64,000 nt of DNA from Paenibacillus cellulosilyticus (GCF_003182255.1 NZ_QGTQ01000008.1:1-64000), one strand, 5' to 3'. Shown: positions 15,707 through 24,482, numbered from the stretch's first letter. The notes: generated by a model not told the origin, from the sequence alone. Numbers and translations are program-made.

Positions 15707-16702
15707 TCACGCTTCGCTCGGATACTTAAGTCCCCATGGCTCCCGGATCCGGTCTAGCGTTTCCATGATACGAACCGTCTCGTCGACGGTCATGACCGGG
15801 CTCTCCTTGCGACCCTCGCGCAGGCACTCCATCGCCTCAATCGCCTGGTAGAAGTGGCCGGATGGCTCGAGCTCGTGCTTGAAGACGACCGGCTCCTCCC
15901 CGTTCACATGCAGCGTCGCAGACTTGGCGAACAGGAATCCCGGAATTTCGATCCGCCCCTTAGTGCCGTAGATGACCGCCTCGTTGGTCATAGACAATCG
16001 TATCGAGCTGTGCAGGGAGGCCGTGCGGCCGCCGCCGTACTCGAACAGCAGCGAGAATTGCTCATCCACGCCTGTCTCGCCGATTAGGACGGAGCTCTTG
16101 ATCGTGGAAGGCTGCTCACCGCCGTACACCATCGAAGCGAACGACACCGGGTAGATACCGGCGTCGAGCAGTGTGCCGCCACCCTTTTCCTTGTTCAGCA
16201 ACCGGCCTTCGGGATTCCAGCCCGCGTCGAAGCCGAACTCGGCCTTCACGATGCGCACGTCGCCGATCGCGCCGCTATCCAGCCACTCCCGCACCTTGAC
16301 GATCGCAGGTAGGTACCGCGTCCACATCGCTTCCATCAGGAATAGGCCCTTCTGACGGGCCAGGTCTGCAATCTCCTTAGCCTCCGCAGCATTGATCGTG
16401 AACGGCTTCTCACAGAGAACGGATTTGCCGCCGCGCAGCAGCGTCAGCGCGTTCTCTTTGTGGATCGGGTGCAGCGTGCCGACATAGACGATCTCAACGT
16501 CCGGATCGGCAGCAAGCTCTTCGCAGCTGCCATACGCTCGCGGGATGCCGAATTTCTCGGCGAATGCCTGCGCCTTGTCGAGCGAGCGTCCCGCGACAGC
16601 GACGAGCTCTGCGCCCGGCGCGTGCGGTAGTTCCGTAGCGAAGTTGTCCGAGATGCCTCCCGGTCCCATGATGCCCCATTTCACGATGCGTTGTTCCGCC
16701 AT
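15707..16702 (-). CDS. Gfo/Idh/MocA family NAD(P)-dependent dehydrogenase
   Basis: A 331-residue protein with the N-terminal nucleotide-binding pattern WGIMGPGGISDNFA, the family motif CEKPFT (near residue 97) and the C-terminal beta-sheet domain typical of Gfo/Idh/MocA oxidoreductases, including GGGTLLDAGIYPVSFA. Family enzymes act on sugars or inositols; the substrate is not visible. GGGGAATTAATC precedes the ATG. A shortened stump of a near-identical copy is at 13350-13497, so this gene, or its relative, was duplicated locally and one copy decayed. The gene is GC-rich compared with its AT-rich neighbours. Confidence 0.87.
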   Translation of the reverse strand: MAEQRIVKWGIMGPGGISDNFATELPHAPGAELVAVAGRSLDKAQAFAEKFGIPRAYGSCEELAADPDVEIVYVGTLHPIHKENALTLLRGGKSVLCEKPFTINAAEAKEIADLARQKGLFLMEAMWTRYLPAIVKVREWLDSGAIGDVRIVKAEFGFDAGWNPEGRLLNKEKGGGTLLDAGIYPVSFASMVYGGEQPSTIKSSVLIGETGVDEQFSLLFEYGGGRTASLHSSIRLSMTNEAVIYGTKGRIEIPGFLFAKSATLHVNGEEPVVFKHELEPSGHFYQAIEAMECLREGRKESPVMTVDETVRIMETLDRIREPWGLKYPSEA

Positions 16703-16807
16703 GATTAATTCCCCTTTACCTCTTAGATAACTCTACCATAACCGATTCGAAATCGATTGCAAAGCGTTTCGGTCAAACTAAATTAGCAAAAATAAGCGAG
16801 CTTTCGC

Positions 16808-17776
16808 TTAGATAAGATAAGCATTTAAATTCTTTTTAAGCCGATCTTTTACAGCATGCGTACCGTCGACGGAAAATTGCTTGCCGGTGATCATTTCGAA
16901 GAGGCGAATATAGCGATGCGACAGTTCGATGACAAGGTCATCGGGTGCGGCAGGCAGGATTTTATCTTTATAAGGATCGCAATGCTCCCTGAACCAAAGT
17001 CGTAGAAATTCTTTGTCGATATTCTCAGGTTCCTTGCCCTCGGCTAACCTCGATTCGTATGTATCTTTCATCCAATAGCGGGAAGAATCGGGTGTATGTA
17101 TCTCGTCGATGAGAAGAATCTCTCCTTTGTCATCAATACCGAATTCATACTTGGTATCTACAAGGATTAATCCGTTTCTAGCCGCGATTTCTGTGCCTCT
17201 GGCAAAAAGCGAGAATGCGATTTTTTGCAAATACTCCCAGGTATCTTTGTCGATTATGCCATCGTTAACGATTTGGGCAGCCGAAATCGATTCGTCATGT
17301 ACGGATGATTTCATTGCCGGAGTCAGGATCGGTTGCTCGAACTTCTGATTTCTCTTCATTCCATCGGGTAGAATATGGCCAGATAGGTCTCGGATACCTT
17401 GTGAGTATTGGACCCATGCCGAGGTATCTGTCGAACCCGTAAGATAGGCGCGCATTACGAATTCGACCGGAAATACTTTGCATTTTTTTCCTATCGTAAC
17501 ATTCGGGTCGGGGATTTTTATAACGTGGTTACTTATTATATCTGAGGTATTTTCAAACCAAAAAGCGCTAAGCTGGTTTAATACTTGGCCTTTAAACGGA
17601 ATGTTGGCAAGAATCCTGTCAAATGCACTTTGGCGGTCTGTGGTGATAAGGATTAGAGAATCACCCAGGTCATAGGTGTCGCGAACTTTATCTCTCCTGA
17701 ATCCGGGGACATTCAGAAATGAGGTGTCATCGAGACAGTTCATTAGGTTTTTCTGAATCGTTTCTTTGGTTATCAT
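16808..17776 (-). CDS. purC: Phosphoribosylaminoimidazole-succinocarboxamide synthase (long form)
   Basis: A 322-residue SAICAR synthetase. It shows RDKVRDTYDLGDSLILITTDR near the N-terminus, then FDRILANIPFKGQVLNQLSAFWF, EFVMRAYLTGS, and DTKYEFGIDDKGEILLIDEIHTPDSSR-type sequence, all marks of PurC. The usual Bacillus PurC is about 240 residues, while this length matches the longer type known from yeast Ade1 and some bacteria. The start at 17776 is set by AAGGAGG eight bases upstream (not 17812). It stands outside a pur operon and is preceded by a ZTP riboswitch, so it probably responds to purine/one-carbon stress. Confidence 0.88.
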   Translation of the reverse strand: MITKETIQKNLMNCLDDTSFLNVPGFRRDKVRDTYDLGDSLILITTDRQSAFDRILANIPFKGQVLNQLSAFWFENTSDIISNHVIKIPDPNVTIGKKCKVFPVEFVMRAYLTGSTDTSAWVQYSQGIRDLSGHILPDGMKRNQKFEQPILTPAMKSSVHDESISAAQIVNDGIIDKDTWEYLQKIAFSLFARGTEIAARNGLILVDTKYEFGIDDKGEILLIDEIHTPDSSRYWMKDTYESRLAEGKEPENIDKEFLRLWFREHCDPYKDKILPAAPDDLVIELSHRYIRLFEMITGKQFSVDGTHAVKDRLKKNLNAYLI

Positions 17777-17830
17777 GGAAGCCTCCTTATGCATATGCAC
17801 CTGACCTTTCAATAATTGAAATAAAAAAAA

Positions 17831-17853
17831 GCATCTGATCTAAGATCAAATAC
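17831..17853 (-). terminator. Terminator stem of the purC riboswitch
   Basis: On the minus strand a stem reads GTATTTGATC, loop, GATCAGATGC and then eight T. It directly follows the ZTP aptamer, so it is the likely expression platform (transcription attenuation). Confidence 0.75.
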
Positions 17854-17925
17854 TTTGCCCAGGCGTACGGCTTATGAAATATGTGCTCCCCCGTAGTTAT
17901 CCTACGTTACGCCAGTCACACATAT
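17853..17925 (-). promoter_or_regulatory. ZTP (pfl) riboswitch before purC
   Basis: The minus strand reads ATATGTGTGACTGGCG, a P2 hairpin CGTAG...CTACG, GGGGGAGCACATAT closing P1, then CCGTACGCCTGGGCA. GACTGGCG, GGGGAGC and CGCCTGGGCA are hallmark conserved parts of the pfl/ZTP aptamer, and GGCG can pair with CGCC as the pseudoknot. ZTP/ZMP accumulates when 10-formyl-THF is low, and its sensors usually control purine and one-carbon genes. A second copy is at 24482-24556. Confidence 0.85.
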
Positions 17926-18102
17926 TTTAATGCAATTTAATAATATCAGAGGAGTATATTAATTCCAATACTTTTTTGTTTATATTTTACATTCAGTCGA
18001 AATGGGTTTGTCATCCTATCCTTTCTGATATGGGAGCTACCATCTTTGTGACGCTTGTTAGTCTGACCGTTCTTATCAACAACAGAAAACCTCAATACAT
18101 AC

Positions 18103-18136
18103 AAAACAGGCGGAGATGTTACTCTCTGCCTGTTTT
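18103..18136 (-). terminator. Hairpin terminator of the xylanase gene
   Basis: AAAACAGGCGGAGA pairs with TCTCTGCCTGTTTT (one wobble) around a six-base loop. It lies shortly after the xylanase stop codon on the minus strand. I see no gene in the stretch between here and the ZTP riboswitch at 17925. Confidence 0.6.
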
Positions 18137-18165
18137 GTTTATGGCTCCTGTCGTATTCAGTTTAC

Positions 18166-19896
18166 TTATGGCGTCGTACCCCAGACGACCGTGCCGCTCT
18201 GAAGAATCGTAACTTTGCTCCAGTCAGCATAAGCTGTTTTCGTTCCGTCGAATGAGTAGTCGTTCGATTCATTGAAGTTCGACCAGTCAGACTTCGCGAC
18301 GCGGATCTGAATGTCGCCCGTCTGTCCACCAGCTGCGATCGAGCCAGCGTTTGCACCGAATGAAATCTCCAAATACGTATCAGCGTTCGTACCGGCCGTG
18401 CTCGCAAACGTACCGCTCACGTTGGAAGTGCCGATTTGCGCGTAATCGGCGTAGAAATTGAGCGATGCGCTGCTATCCTTCGTAAAATAGTACCGAAGTT
18501 TTAAGTCGCTCAAGTTGACAGCGCTCGTGCCCGTATTCTTAATGTTGAACGTGGCGTAGATTTGATTGTCCGTCGCGTTGCTGTTATTCACTTTGTACTG
18601 TGCAATGAGCGTGCCGGTCGTGCCTGTTCCACCGCCTGTGCTGCCAGCCGTAGGCGTCGCGCTCACCTGTGCCGAGTTGGCACTCGTGCCCGTGCTATTC
18701 GCAGCGCTGACGACGTAGTAGTACGTTGTGCCGTTCGTCAAGCCTGTGTTCGTATAGCTCGTCGAAGTGACGTTCGTCGCCACGTCCGTGTAAGTACCGC
18801 CGCTCGTTATTGCCCGTTTGACCGTGTAGCTAGTAGCGCCGCTCGAAGCGGTCCAGCTAAGCGCTACCTGCGCGTTACCCGCCGTTGCCGTCAAGCCCGT
18901 AGGAGCTGCCGGTGCCGTAGGCGTCGTCGTACTGCCACTTAGGTATTGCTTCAGCCAAGTCAGGGCTGGACGTTCAGTGCCGTCGGAGTGAACCAGATAC
19001 GAATCCGACGTCCAAGTTTGGCCTTCCGTATATCCCCACAGCGTAATCCCTTTTATGTTCGAATTTTCCCATAGAACAGGGAATTTCTCTTTATAGCGCG
19101 CCAGCTGTGTCGCGTCGTCCCCGGTGAGATCCAGCTCGGAAATGTAGATCGGCAGACCCGTCGCAGTCAGCGTGGTCAGTACGCTGTTCATCGTGCTGAC
19201 CGACACGTCATTCAAATTGAAATAATGGCCTTGAAGTCCGATTCCGTCAATCAAGCCGCGGGCTTTAAGTAAATTAATGATAGTGACATAATTAGCAGCC
19301 TGGGTCGGATCGTTAAGGATGCCGTATTCGTTAATCAACAGCTTCGAATTCGGAAATGCCGTCCGCGCTTGCTCAAAGGACCAAATGACCCAGTCCCAGC
19401 CCGTCGTTCCATCACCGCCGATTGCGTTACGATAGCTGGGCTTCGCATGAAGTGGTTCATTCACGACGTCGACGAAATCCGCACCGCTGTAATGCGTTCC
19501 TGCCGCTTTAATCCACTCGGTCACTTCCGCTTTCTGATCGGCAGCCGACAAGCTTGAAATCCAGCTTGGCTCTTGGCTTCCCCAGACGAGCGTATGGAAT
19601 TTGAACGGCATGCCGTTTGTTTTCGCATAATTATAAGCCGTGTCCCCCTGCGTCCAGTTCATCGTGTTACGCGTACCTTCGACGGAGCCCCATTTCGTCG
19701 CGTTCTCCGGCGTGATCTGATTCCAATAAGTGCTGAAATTAGATGGCACACTGCTTCCGATGACGTTCCCAAGGAACTTAGAGCCGGACACGAGGCTCGC
19801 ATGAGCTTTCTGTGCGGATGTCACAAACAGGAATGAGGATACTACCATCGTGAGCGCAAGCATCAAATTTAAAGACTTTGATTTTGCCGATAACAT
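18166..19896 (-). CDS. Secreted GH10 endo-1,4-beta-xylanase with FN3 and CBM3
   Basis: A 576-residue secreted enzyme. Signal peptide (1-33), then a GH10 catalytic domain (about 35-320) with the start GNVIGSSVPSNFSTYWNQIT, acid/base in VDVVNEP (about 147) and nucleophile in ISELDLTG (about 253), then a fibronectin type III module (about 330-415) and a C-terminal family 3 carbohydrate-binding module (about 430-576) with VNNSNATDNQIYATFNIKNT and WSNFNESNDYSF. It acts outside the cell on xylan; the CBM3 anchors it to cellulose. AGGAGG precedes the ATG. A cre site at its promoter suggests CcpA catabolite repression. Confidence 0.93.
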   Translation of the reverse strand: MLSAKSKSLNLMLALTMVVSSFLFVTSAQKAHASLVSGSKFLGNVIGSSVPSNFSTYWNQITPENATKWGSVEGTRNTMNWTQGDTAYNYAKTNGMPFKFHTLVWGSQEPSWISSLSAADQKAEVTEWIKAAGTHYSGADFVDVVNEPLHAKPSYRNAIGGDGTTGWDWVIWSFEQARTAFPNSKLLINEYGILNDPTQAANYVTIINLLKARGLIDGIGLQGHYFNLNDVSVSTMNSVLTTLTATGLPIYISELDLTGDDATQLARYKEKFPVLWENSNIKGITLWGYTEGQTWTSDSYLVHSDGTERPALTWLKQYLSGSTTTPTAPAAPTGLTATAGNAQVALSWTASSGATSYTVKRAITSGGTYTDVATNVTSTSYTNTGLTNGTTYYYVVSAANSTGTSANSAQVSATPTAGSTGGGTGTTGTLIAQYKVNNSNATDNQIYATFNIKNTGTSAVNLSDLKLRYYFTKDSSASLNFYADYAQIGTSNVSGTFASTAGTNADTYLEISFGANAGSIAAGGQTGDIQIRVAKSDWSNFNESNDYSFDGTKTAYADWSKVTILQSGTVVWGTTP

Positions 19897-20014
19897 TAAT
19901 TGTCGCCTCCTATTAATGGTTTAATATGTTGACACGAAATTATGCCTGACCTGTGGGCGCACAAGATGCCGTCATCAAGTCGCACAGCCTCTCGCAATCA
20001 CTCCTTCCAATATT

Positions 20015-20028
20015 TGATAGCGCTTGCA
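20015..20028 (-). promoter_or_regulatory. cre site overlapping the xylanase transcription start
   Basis: TGATAGCGCTTGCA matches the CcpA consensus TGWNANCGNTNWCA at 13 of 14 positions. A likely -10 box TATAAT reads on the minus strand at 20040-20035, which places the transcription start near 20028, inside or next to the cre. CcpA bound there would block initiation. The remainder of 19897-20191 shows no gene. Confidence 0.65.
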
Positions 20029-20191
20029 CATTTTATTATAAGAGGACCGTATAAGAATAAGTAGTTAGGAATATTTAGAATTTTGCCAAAAAACTATAGG
20101 TACGGTGAGGTGTGTCCCGTTAAGCGTCGGAACGATCTGCTGCTGTCGGACGACAAGGACATAAACCGTTAAGTCGTGGTCAACAAATCAA

Positions 20192-20224
20192 AAAACCATC
20201 ATTCAAAAATCGAATGATGGTTTT
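20192..20224. terminator. Hairpin terminator
   Basis: AAAACCATCATTC and its complement with a seven-base loop, A-rich on one side and T-rich on the other; it ends the phosphotransferase gene 20252-21133. Confidence 0.65.
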
Positions 20225-20251
20225 CTTTCGGTGACAAGCTCATTCTAGGAC

Positions 20252-21133
20252 TCAACAACCCACCGCATTCTTTAAAGTAATAATATTTTCCTGAAGGAAC
20301 GTTTGATTTCTTTCGATTCCTCTGGTTTTACACCAAACAACGGCGCTGAAAGCATCGTAAAAATCATAAAATGGCAGCACGTTATCCAGAGTCAACATAG
20401 GTCGAATCGATTGATAACCTTCAATGAACGGTTTCTTTGTACTCGGATTGGTTTCCCAAATATATCGATTGACTTTGGTGAAATCAATTTCCGACGATCC
20501 ACCACGGGCACTCTCGAAATCGATAATGCCAGCAACCTCATTGCCATTCACCAATATATTACCCGGTCTGAAATCCATGTGAACAATGCATGGTCCGTCA
20601 GGATCCGGTAAAGCAGCGAAAACTTCATCAAAATGAAGCATACATCGTTCATACAAGTTTGAATCGAGAATCTCTTTGCATGGCTCTTTCCACTTTTCAA
20701 AATTACTTTTGATATGTAATCTCCAATTATTTTGATCAAGCAACTTAAAACCATCGGTGACATGGTAACCATACCCAGGAGTTTTGACCTCATGGAGCAT
20801 AGCATGATACACGCCAATTTGATAGGAGAGTTTCTCGTCAATGTCTCCTGTACAAGGCATACCTTGCATTGCTGAAAGAAGCAATGCTCCTGTAGTGCTT
20901 TCATCCCCGTACCAAATGTCCAATACCTTAGGAACAGGTATGATGCCCTTTAATGTTTCAAGCATTTGAAACTCGCGGAATAGTTTATGTTTGTTAAATG
21001 GAATTTTTACAAAAACGTTTTGACCACTGACCAGCGTAAGTTTGTATACTTCAGAACTAAATGACTCTGGAACATCTTCAATATTCAAGACGTTCAACTT
21101 TAGTTTTTCTATAACTTGTAGAATGGAACTCAT
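20252..21133 (-). CDS. APH/choline-kinase-like phosphotransferase
   Basis: This 293-residue protein has a kinase-like fold of the aminoglycoside/choline kinase type. FVKIPFNKHKLFREF near residue 40 is the nucleotide-binding lobe, HMDFRPGNILVNG (about 190) is the catalytic Brenner motif with the Asp base, and GIIDFESARGGSSEID carries the metal-binding DFE triplet. The substrate cannot be told; such proteins may modify drugs or small metabolites. AGGAGGTAACAT before the ATG supports the start. It appears to be a single-gene unit, closed by the hairpin at 20192-20224. Confidence 0.82.
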   Translation of the reverse strand: MSSILQVIEKLKLNVLNIEDVPESFSSEVYKLTLVSGQNVFVKIPFNKHKLFREFQMLETLKGIIPVPKVLDIWYGDESTTGALLLSAMQGMPCTGDIDEKLSYQIGVYHAMLHEVKTPGYGYHVTDGFKLLDQNNWRLHIKSNFEKWKEPCKEILDSNLYERCMLHFDEVFAALPDPDGPCIVHMDFRPGNILVNGNEVAGIIDFESARGGSSEIDFTKVNRYIWETNPSTKKPFIEGYQSIRPMLTLDNVLPFYDFYDAFSAVVWCKTRGIERNQTFLQENIITLKNAVGC

Positions 21134-21212
21134 ATGTTACCTCCTGTTTTGGAGCAATATATTACACATATCATATTTTTGAACCAGTACCAAGACCCCT
21201 TGAAAAAAAAGA

Positions 21213-21240
21213 CAGCCCACCGGGAATTCCCGGCAGGCTG
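21213..21240 (-). terminator. Hairpin terminator of the coat-like pair
   Basis: CAGCC..CCGGGAATTCCCGG..GGCTG, a perfect inner palindrome with two-base bulges, followed on the minus strand by eight T. Confidence 0.7.
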
Positions 21241-21259
21241 AACACAACGGAATAAAGCA

Positions 21260-21748
21260 TTAAATTTTGAACATGCCCATTAAAGGCATAATCGACTTCA
21301 CTACATTAAGTCCGATTTGGAAAGTCGGCAGCATTTGCTTAAAAGAACCGTTAAAACCGCTCTGCTGCCCTCCACCTAGCCCTGAAGGGCCTTGCAATTC
21401 CTCTTGCTTTTGAACGCCTGCTCCTGATAAACCCGACGGGCCGGATAACATCGGCTTAAATAAGCCCCCGAAAGAATTGAGCGCACCGATTCCCCCTATC
21501 AAGGAATCCAGCAGTCCCGATACTTGGACTTCCGGTGTCTTGGAACGATCTGAAGGTTTCACTCTTCCACAACTTCTGGTTTCGGAAAGGATTAGCTGAT
21601 GGTTATGAATGGCTTGAACCGTGCCGACATAACAGTTGCCGTCATTTAACAACACGCAAACGGGCTGCCCGATACAACGGTAAGCTTTTTTGACCGCAAG
21701 AACTCTACCTTCAGCTTCACTTTTTTTAGGAGCTTTCCTGGATGCCAT
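21260..21748 (-). CDS. Spore-coat-like protein with small Sm-like N-domain
   Basis: A 162-residue protein. Residues 15-60 (VKKAYRCIGQPVCVLLNDGNCYVGTVQAIHNHQLILS, shown here in parts) follow the pattern IGxxVxVxxxDGxxxxGTVxxIxxxxLxL, which resembles an Sm-like barrel found in Paenibacillus spore surface proteins. The C-terminal half is Gly/Ser/Pro-rich with hydrophobic ends. The start at 21748 is preceded by GAGAGGTAACAGG. It follows the similar gene 21791-22135 closely, so both are one operon. A role on the spore surface is inference from composition and neighbours. Confidence 0.55.
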   Translation of the reverse strand: MASRKAPKKSEAEGRVLAVKKAYRCIGQPVCVLLNDGNCYVGTVQAIHNHQLILSETRSCGRVKPSDRSKTPEVQVSGLLDSLIGGIGALNSFGGLFKPMLSGPSGLSGAGVQKQEELQGPSGLGGGQQSGFNGSFKQMLPTFQIGLNVVKSIMPLMGMFKI

Positions 21749-21790
21749 CCTGTTACCTCTCTTCTCAATTAGAAGTCGTGTCAACCGCAA

Positions 21791-22135
21791 TCAAATACAA
21801 AAGAAAGGCAAAATGAAAAGCGAAGCAAGAATGGCAAACGGAAAAAAGAAGCAACCGCCGTCGAAACCGCCACAGCCTCCACCGTAACCGCCGCCGTAAC
21901 CGTCGTAATAACCGGACAGTCTGGCTTTATGCATGGTGCGCGTTTGTTTTTTAGAATGAACGGATGACATCAATAAAGGCTTGCTGTCTAACGTGCAGTC
22001 CTCCAGCATTAATTTACCGTCTGCTACTCCCTTTATCGTTCCGATAAAATGCCTTCCGTCTTGCGTAACCGCACTGACCCTGCGCCCGATGTACGGATAG
22101 ACCGTATGATGGGAAATCGGATAAACTTCCTGCAT
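21791..22135 (-). CDS. Small coat-like protein with Sm-like domain and Gly/Tyr-rich tail
   Basis: A 114-residue protein with the same barrel-like pattern as its downstream neighbour (IGRRVSAVTQDGRHFIGTIK, then GKLMLED) followed by a Gly/Tyr repeat (YYDGYGGGYGGGCGGFDGG) and a very hydrophobic C-terminus. Gly/Tyr-rich tails are typical of structural, cross-linked coat proteins. AGGAGGAGTAAAGTT precedes the ATG. I do not know a named family for certain. Confidence 0.6.
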   Translation of the reverse strand: MQEVYPISHHTVYPYIGRRVSAVTQDGRHFIGTIKGVADGKLMLEDCTLDSKPLLMSSVHSKKQTRTMHKARLSGYYDGYGGGYGGGCGGFDGGCFFFPFAILASLFILPFFCI

Positions 22136-22345
22136 AACTTTACTCCTCCTAACCTGCAGCTGTTTATCCTAGACTATGAAACTATCTGCAATAAGGATTG
22201 TACGATTGTCTTCTAATTAGGAAAAATCGAGAGTTGCTCCCCTACTCTCTAGCAATGACAAAAGTTTGAAAGATGAAGGCGCGAGCGGTGTAGTCATGGT
22301 GGTAGTTATGCATAGGATATCGGAAGAGGAAGAGGTGAAAAGGCG

Positions 22346-23056
22346 ATGGATTACCATACATTATTAGCCCGGCTCGGCGAAGGAAGCGCCCATCCAGGTG
22401 GTTTCCAAGCGACGAAAGAATTAATCGGACAAATCGGCTTTCCTCGCGGTACGAGAGTGCTGGAGGTAGGATGCGGAACGGGCCGGACTGCGTGTTATTT
22501 AGCTAGTTTGGGCTGCGACGTGACAGCGATAGACCGGAACAAGGATATGATTCGCAAAGCAACCCACCGTGCGACAATAAGCGGACTTCCCGTCCGCATC
22601 GTCCAGGCAGATGCCAGTTCCTTGCCTTTTCCGCATGAGACGTTTGATGTCGTGTTTACGGAGTCGGTTACGGCTTTTACCCAAGGAAGCACCGCTATAC
22701 GCGAATACTGGCGAGTGCTGAAACCACAAGGCGTTCTTTACGATCGTGAGCTGGCATTCGCTCGAACATTAACCGCGGTGCAAAAGAAAAAACTCCAGGC
22801 GTATTACGGACTTCATCATATGCGAACCGTACCGGAGTGGCTGAAGCTGCTCAGCAAATCAAGCTTTCATCATTACTCGGCGTCTCATTTTGTACAGATA
22901 AAACAACCGGTGAGCGACAACGACCCTTTGCGGGTAATCGATCACGAACTATTCACGAAACCAGATGCAGTTGCCATGATGATGAAAAATGAGCGCCTGA
23001 TGAGCAGCTTCGCTAATGTGATGGGCAGTATCGTAATTACGGCGTGGAAAGCGTAA
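22346..23056 (+). CDS. Class I SAM-dependent methyltransferase
   Basis: A 236-residue protein with the SAM-binding motif I (VLEVGCGTGRTACYLAS, about 38-55), motif II acidic residue in VTAIDRNKDMI, and a post-motif IV region FDVVFTESV. Substrate unknown; it is a member of the large Methyltransf_11/25 group. The region upstream has a purine-rich stretch (AGAGGAAGAGG) as a possible ribosome binding site. It is transcribed divergently from the coat-like genes. Confidence 0.85.
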   Translation: MDYHTLLARLGEGSAHPGGFQATKELIGQIGFPRGTRVLEVGCGTGRTACYLASLGCDVTAIDRNKDMIRKATHRATISGLPVRIVQADASSLPFPHETFDVVFTESVTAFTQGSTAIREYWRVLKPQGVLYDRELAFARTLTAVQKKKLQAYYGLHHMRTVPEWLKLLSKSSFHHYSASHFVQIKQPVSDNDPLRVIDHELFTKPDAVAMMMKNERLMSSFANVMGSIVITAWKA

Positions 23057-23105
23057 CTGAAGATGCCGTGCCCCTTCTCTATCGCTTCTTGATCACAACA
23101 AAGAA

Positions 23106-23128
23106 AAAGCCGCAATTTATGCGGCTTT
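23106..23128 (-). terminator. Hairpin terminator of the DJ-1/HAD operon
   Basis: AAAGCCGCA and TGCGGCTTT around a five-base loop. It lies between convergent genes and can end either; A-runs on the left give the U tract for the minus strand. Confidence 0.65.
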
Positions 23129-23145
23129 CGCGGATTTCAATGTTA

Positions 23146-23787
23146 CTAGGTTACATTCAGAATAATGTCCTTTAATTCTATCAAAGTCTTGATTCGATAG
23201 CTGGCTTGTGAGAAGTCATGTGTTTGTGTGAAGTCGTTATGGACAATAGCACATTCGATACCAGCTGCCACGGCCGCGTTCAACCCTCTGTTGGAATCCT
23301 CTACAACCAAAGTCTCTTCTTTGGCAGCTCCGAAGCGCTTTAGGCCGGTCAAGTATGGTTCCGGGTGCGGCTTGGCGCGCTCGTAGTCTTCGCGAACAAG
23401 GATGAAATCCATGAATTGTGTAATCTGGCGGTTTTCGTGAATAAGTTGAAAATCCGCGCGTTTTGCAGTCGTCACGATGGCCATGCGGACGTACTTTGAC
23501 AATTCGGCTAGCGTTTCAACTACGCCTTCAATTTTTATGGCTTCTGTTCTTAGATATTGCTGATAATAGACGTCACGGACCTCACGCTGCTTGCTGATGG
23601 TCTGTTCATCCATACCTGCCGCCCTAGCTTGGGACCAAGTGCCGAAGGACTGAGTCATGTCGCGGAGGTATTGATCTTTATCCAAGGTAAATCCAATATC
23701 AGCCAGCGCGCGTTCTCCTGCTTTGTAGTACCAGAATTCAGTATCAACGAGCACACCATCATGATCGAACAGGATGTACTTTTTCAT
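23146..23787 (-). CDS. HAD-family phosphatase (beta-phosphoglucomutase-like subclass)
   Basis: A 213-residue HAD-superfamily hydrolase. Motif I is FDHDGVLVDT (nucleophile Asp and acid/base Asp near residues 8-10), motif II falls in IVTTAKR (about 105), and motif III/IV in KPHPEPYL and VEDSNRGLNAAVAAGI. The helical cap sits between residues 15 and 90. Family enzymes dephosphorylate small sugar phosphates or phosphonates. It lies 37 bases after the DJ-1 gene and is probably under the same ZTP riboswitch. Confidence 0.85.
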   Translation of the reverse strand: MKKYILFDHDGVLVDTEFWYYKAGERALADIGFTLDKDQYLRDMTQSFGTWSQARAAGMDEQTISKQREVRDVYYQQYLRTEAIKIEGVVETLAELSKYVRMAIVTTAKRADFQLIHENRQITQFMDFILVREDYERAKPHPEPYLTGLKRFGAAKEETLVVEDSNRGLNAAVAAGIECAIVHNDFTQTHDFSQASYRIKTLIELKDIILNVT

Positions 23788-23824
23788 AGGTTCCTTCTCC
23801 TTCGTTCAGCCTCTTTAGGTTAAG

Positions 23825-24418
23825 CTATCCTAAGTAGACATCGCTCAGATTACCTGCCTGATAATAAGGATACTCGAGCTTCTGTTTCACCTGTCGTGCA
23901 GTGTCTGTATTTACAAGCCATTCGATCATGTAGAGCCCCAAGTCGATAGAGGCGGTCACGCCACCTCCAGTGACGATATTTCCGTCCCGTACCACACGAG
24001 CCTTAATAACTTCTGCACAATATGGCGCTAACAACTCGTATGCGGCGGAGTTCGTAGTCGCTTTTTTACCCTTAAGGAATCCGGCCGCTCCCCATAGAAG
24101 TGCCCCTGTGCAGACGGACGCCTTATAGCGTGCAGATTCTGCAGTCTGGATCCAACCCGTGAAAGCATCGTCAAACCGAAGTTGTCTTGTTGAGAGGCCG
24201 CCAGGAATAAATACAAGATCGAATTCTCCTAGATTCGGCAGCACCATGTCTGCTTTCATTTTAAGCCCACGGTCATCCGTCACTTCCTCCTTGTCTGCAC
24301 AAAACTTCCACGAAACGTTTTCTTTCGCTTTCAGGATAGCCATCCAGGTTATCGCTTCATAAAATCCAACAAAGTCCATGCTGGTCATACCGTCGAATAA
24401 TACAAACGCCATTCTCAT
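23825..24418 (-). CDS. DJ-1/PfpI family protein
   Basis: A 197-residue protein of the DJ-1/PfpI fold. The start MRMAFVLFDGMTSMDFVGFYEA is typical, with an early acidic residue in YEAI, and the nucleophile-elbow Cys lies in ASVCTGALLWGAAG (about 100). Family members include glyoxalases, deglycases and isonitrile hydratases, and the exact reaction cannot be read. I favour the ATG at 24418 over 24430 because the conserved start begins there, though the ribosome binding site is poor for both. The leader holds a ZTP riboswitch, which is unusual for this family as far as I know. Confidence 0.82.
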   Translation of the reverse strand: MRMAFVLFDGMTSMDFVGFYEAITWMAILKAKENVSWKFCADKEEVTDDRGLKMKADMVLPNLGEFDLVFIPGGLSTRQLRFDDAFTGWIQTAESARYKASVCTGALLWGAAGFLKGKKATTNSAAYELLAPYCAEVIKARVVRDGNIVTGGGVTASIDLGLYMIEWLVNTDTARQVKQKLEYPYYQAGNLSDVYLG

Positions 24419-24458
24419 CGCCGCCACCATACCTTTCGTCTGTTGGAAAATAAAAAAA

Positions 24459-24482
24459 GCATTTGATCAATAGATCAAACAC
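24459..24482 (-). terminator. Terminator stem of the DJ-1 riboswitch
   Basis: On the minus strand GTGTTTGATC, loop, GATCAAATGC, then seven T, with two wobble pairs. It directly follows the aptamer and mirrors the platform at 17831-17853. Confidence 0.75.

Noticed and set aside
18562-18942. Plus-strand Arg-rich frame inside the xylanase gene
   Set aside because: It is the complement of Thr/Ser/Ala-rich FN3 and linker codons; no ribosome binding site.
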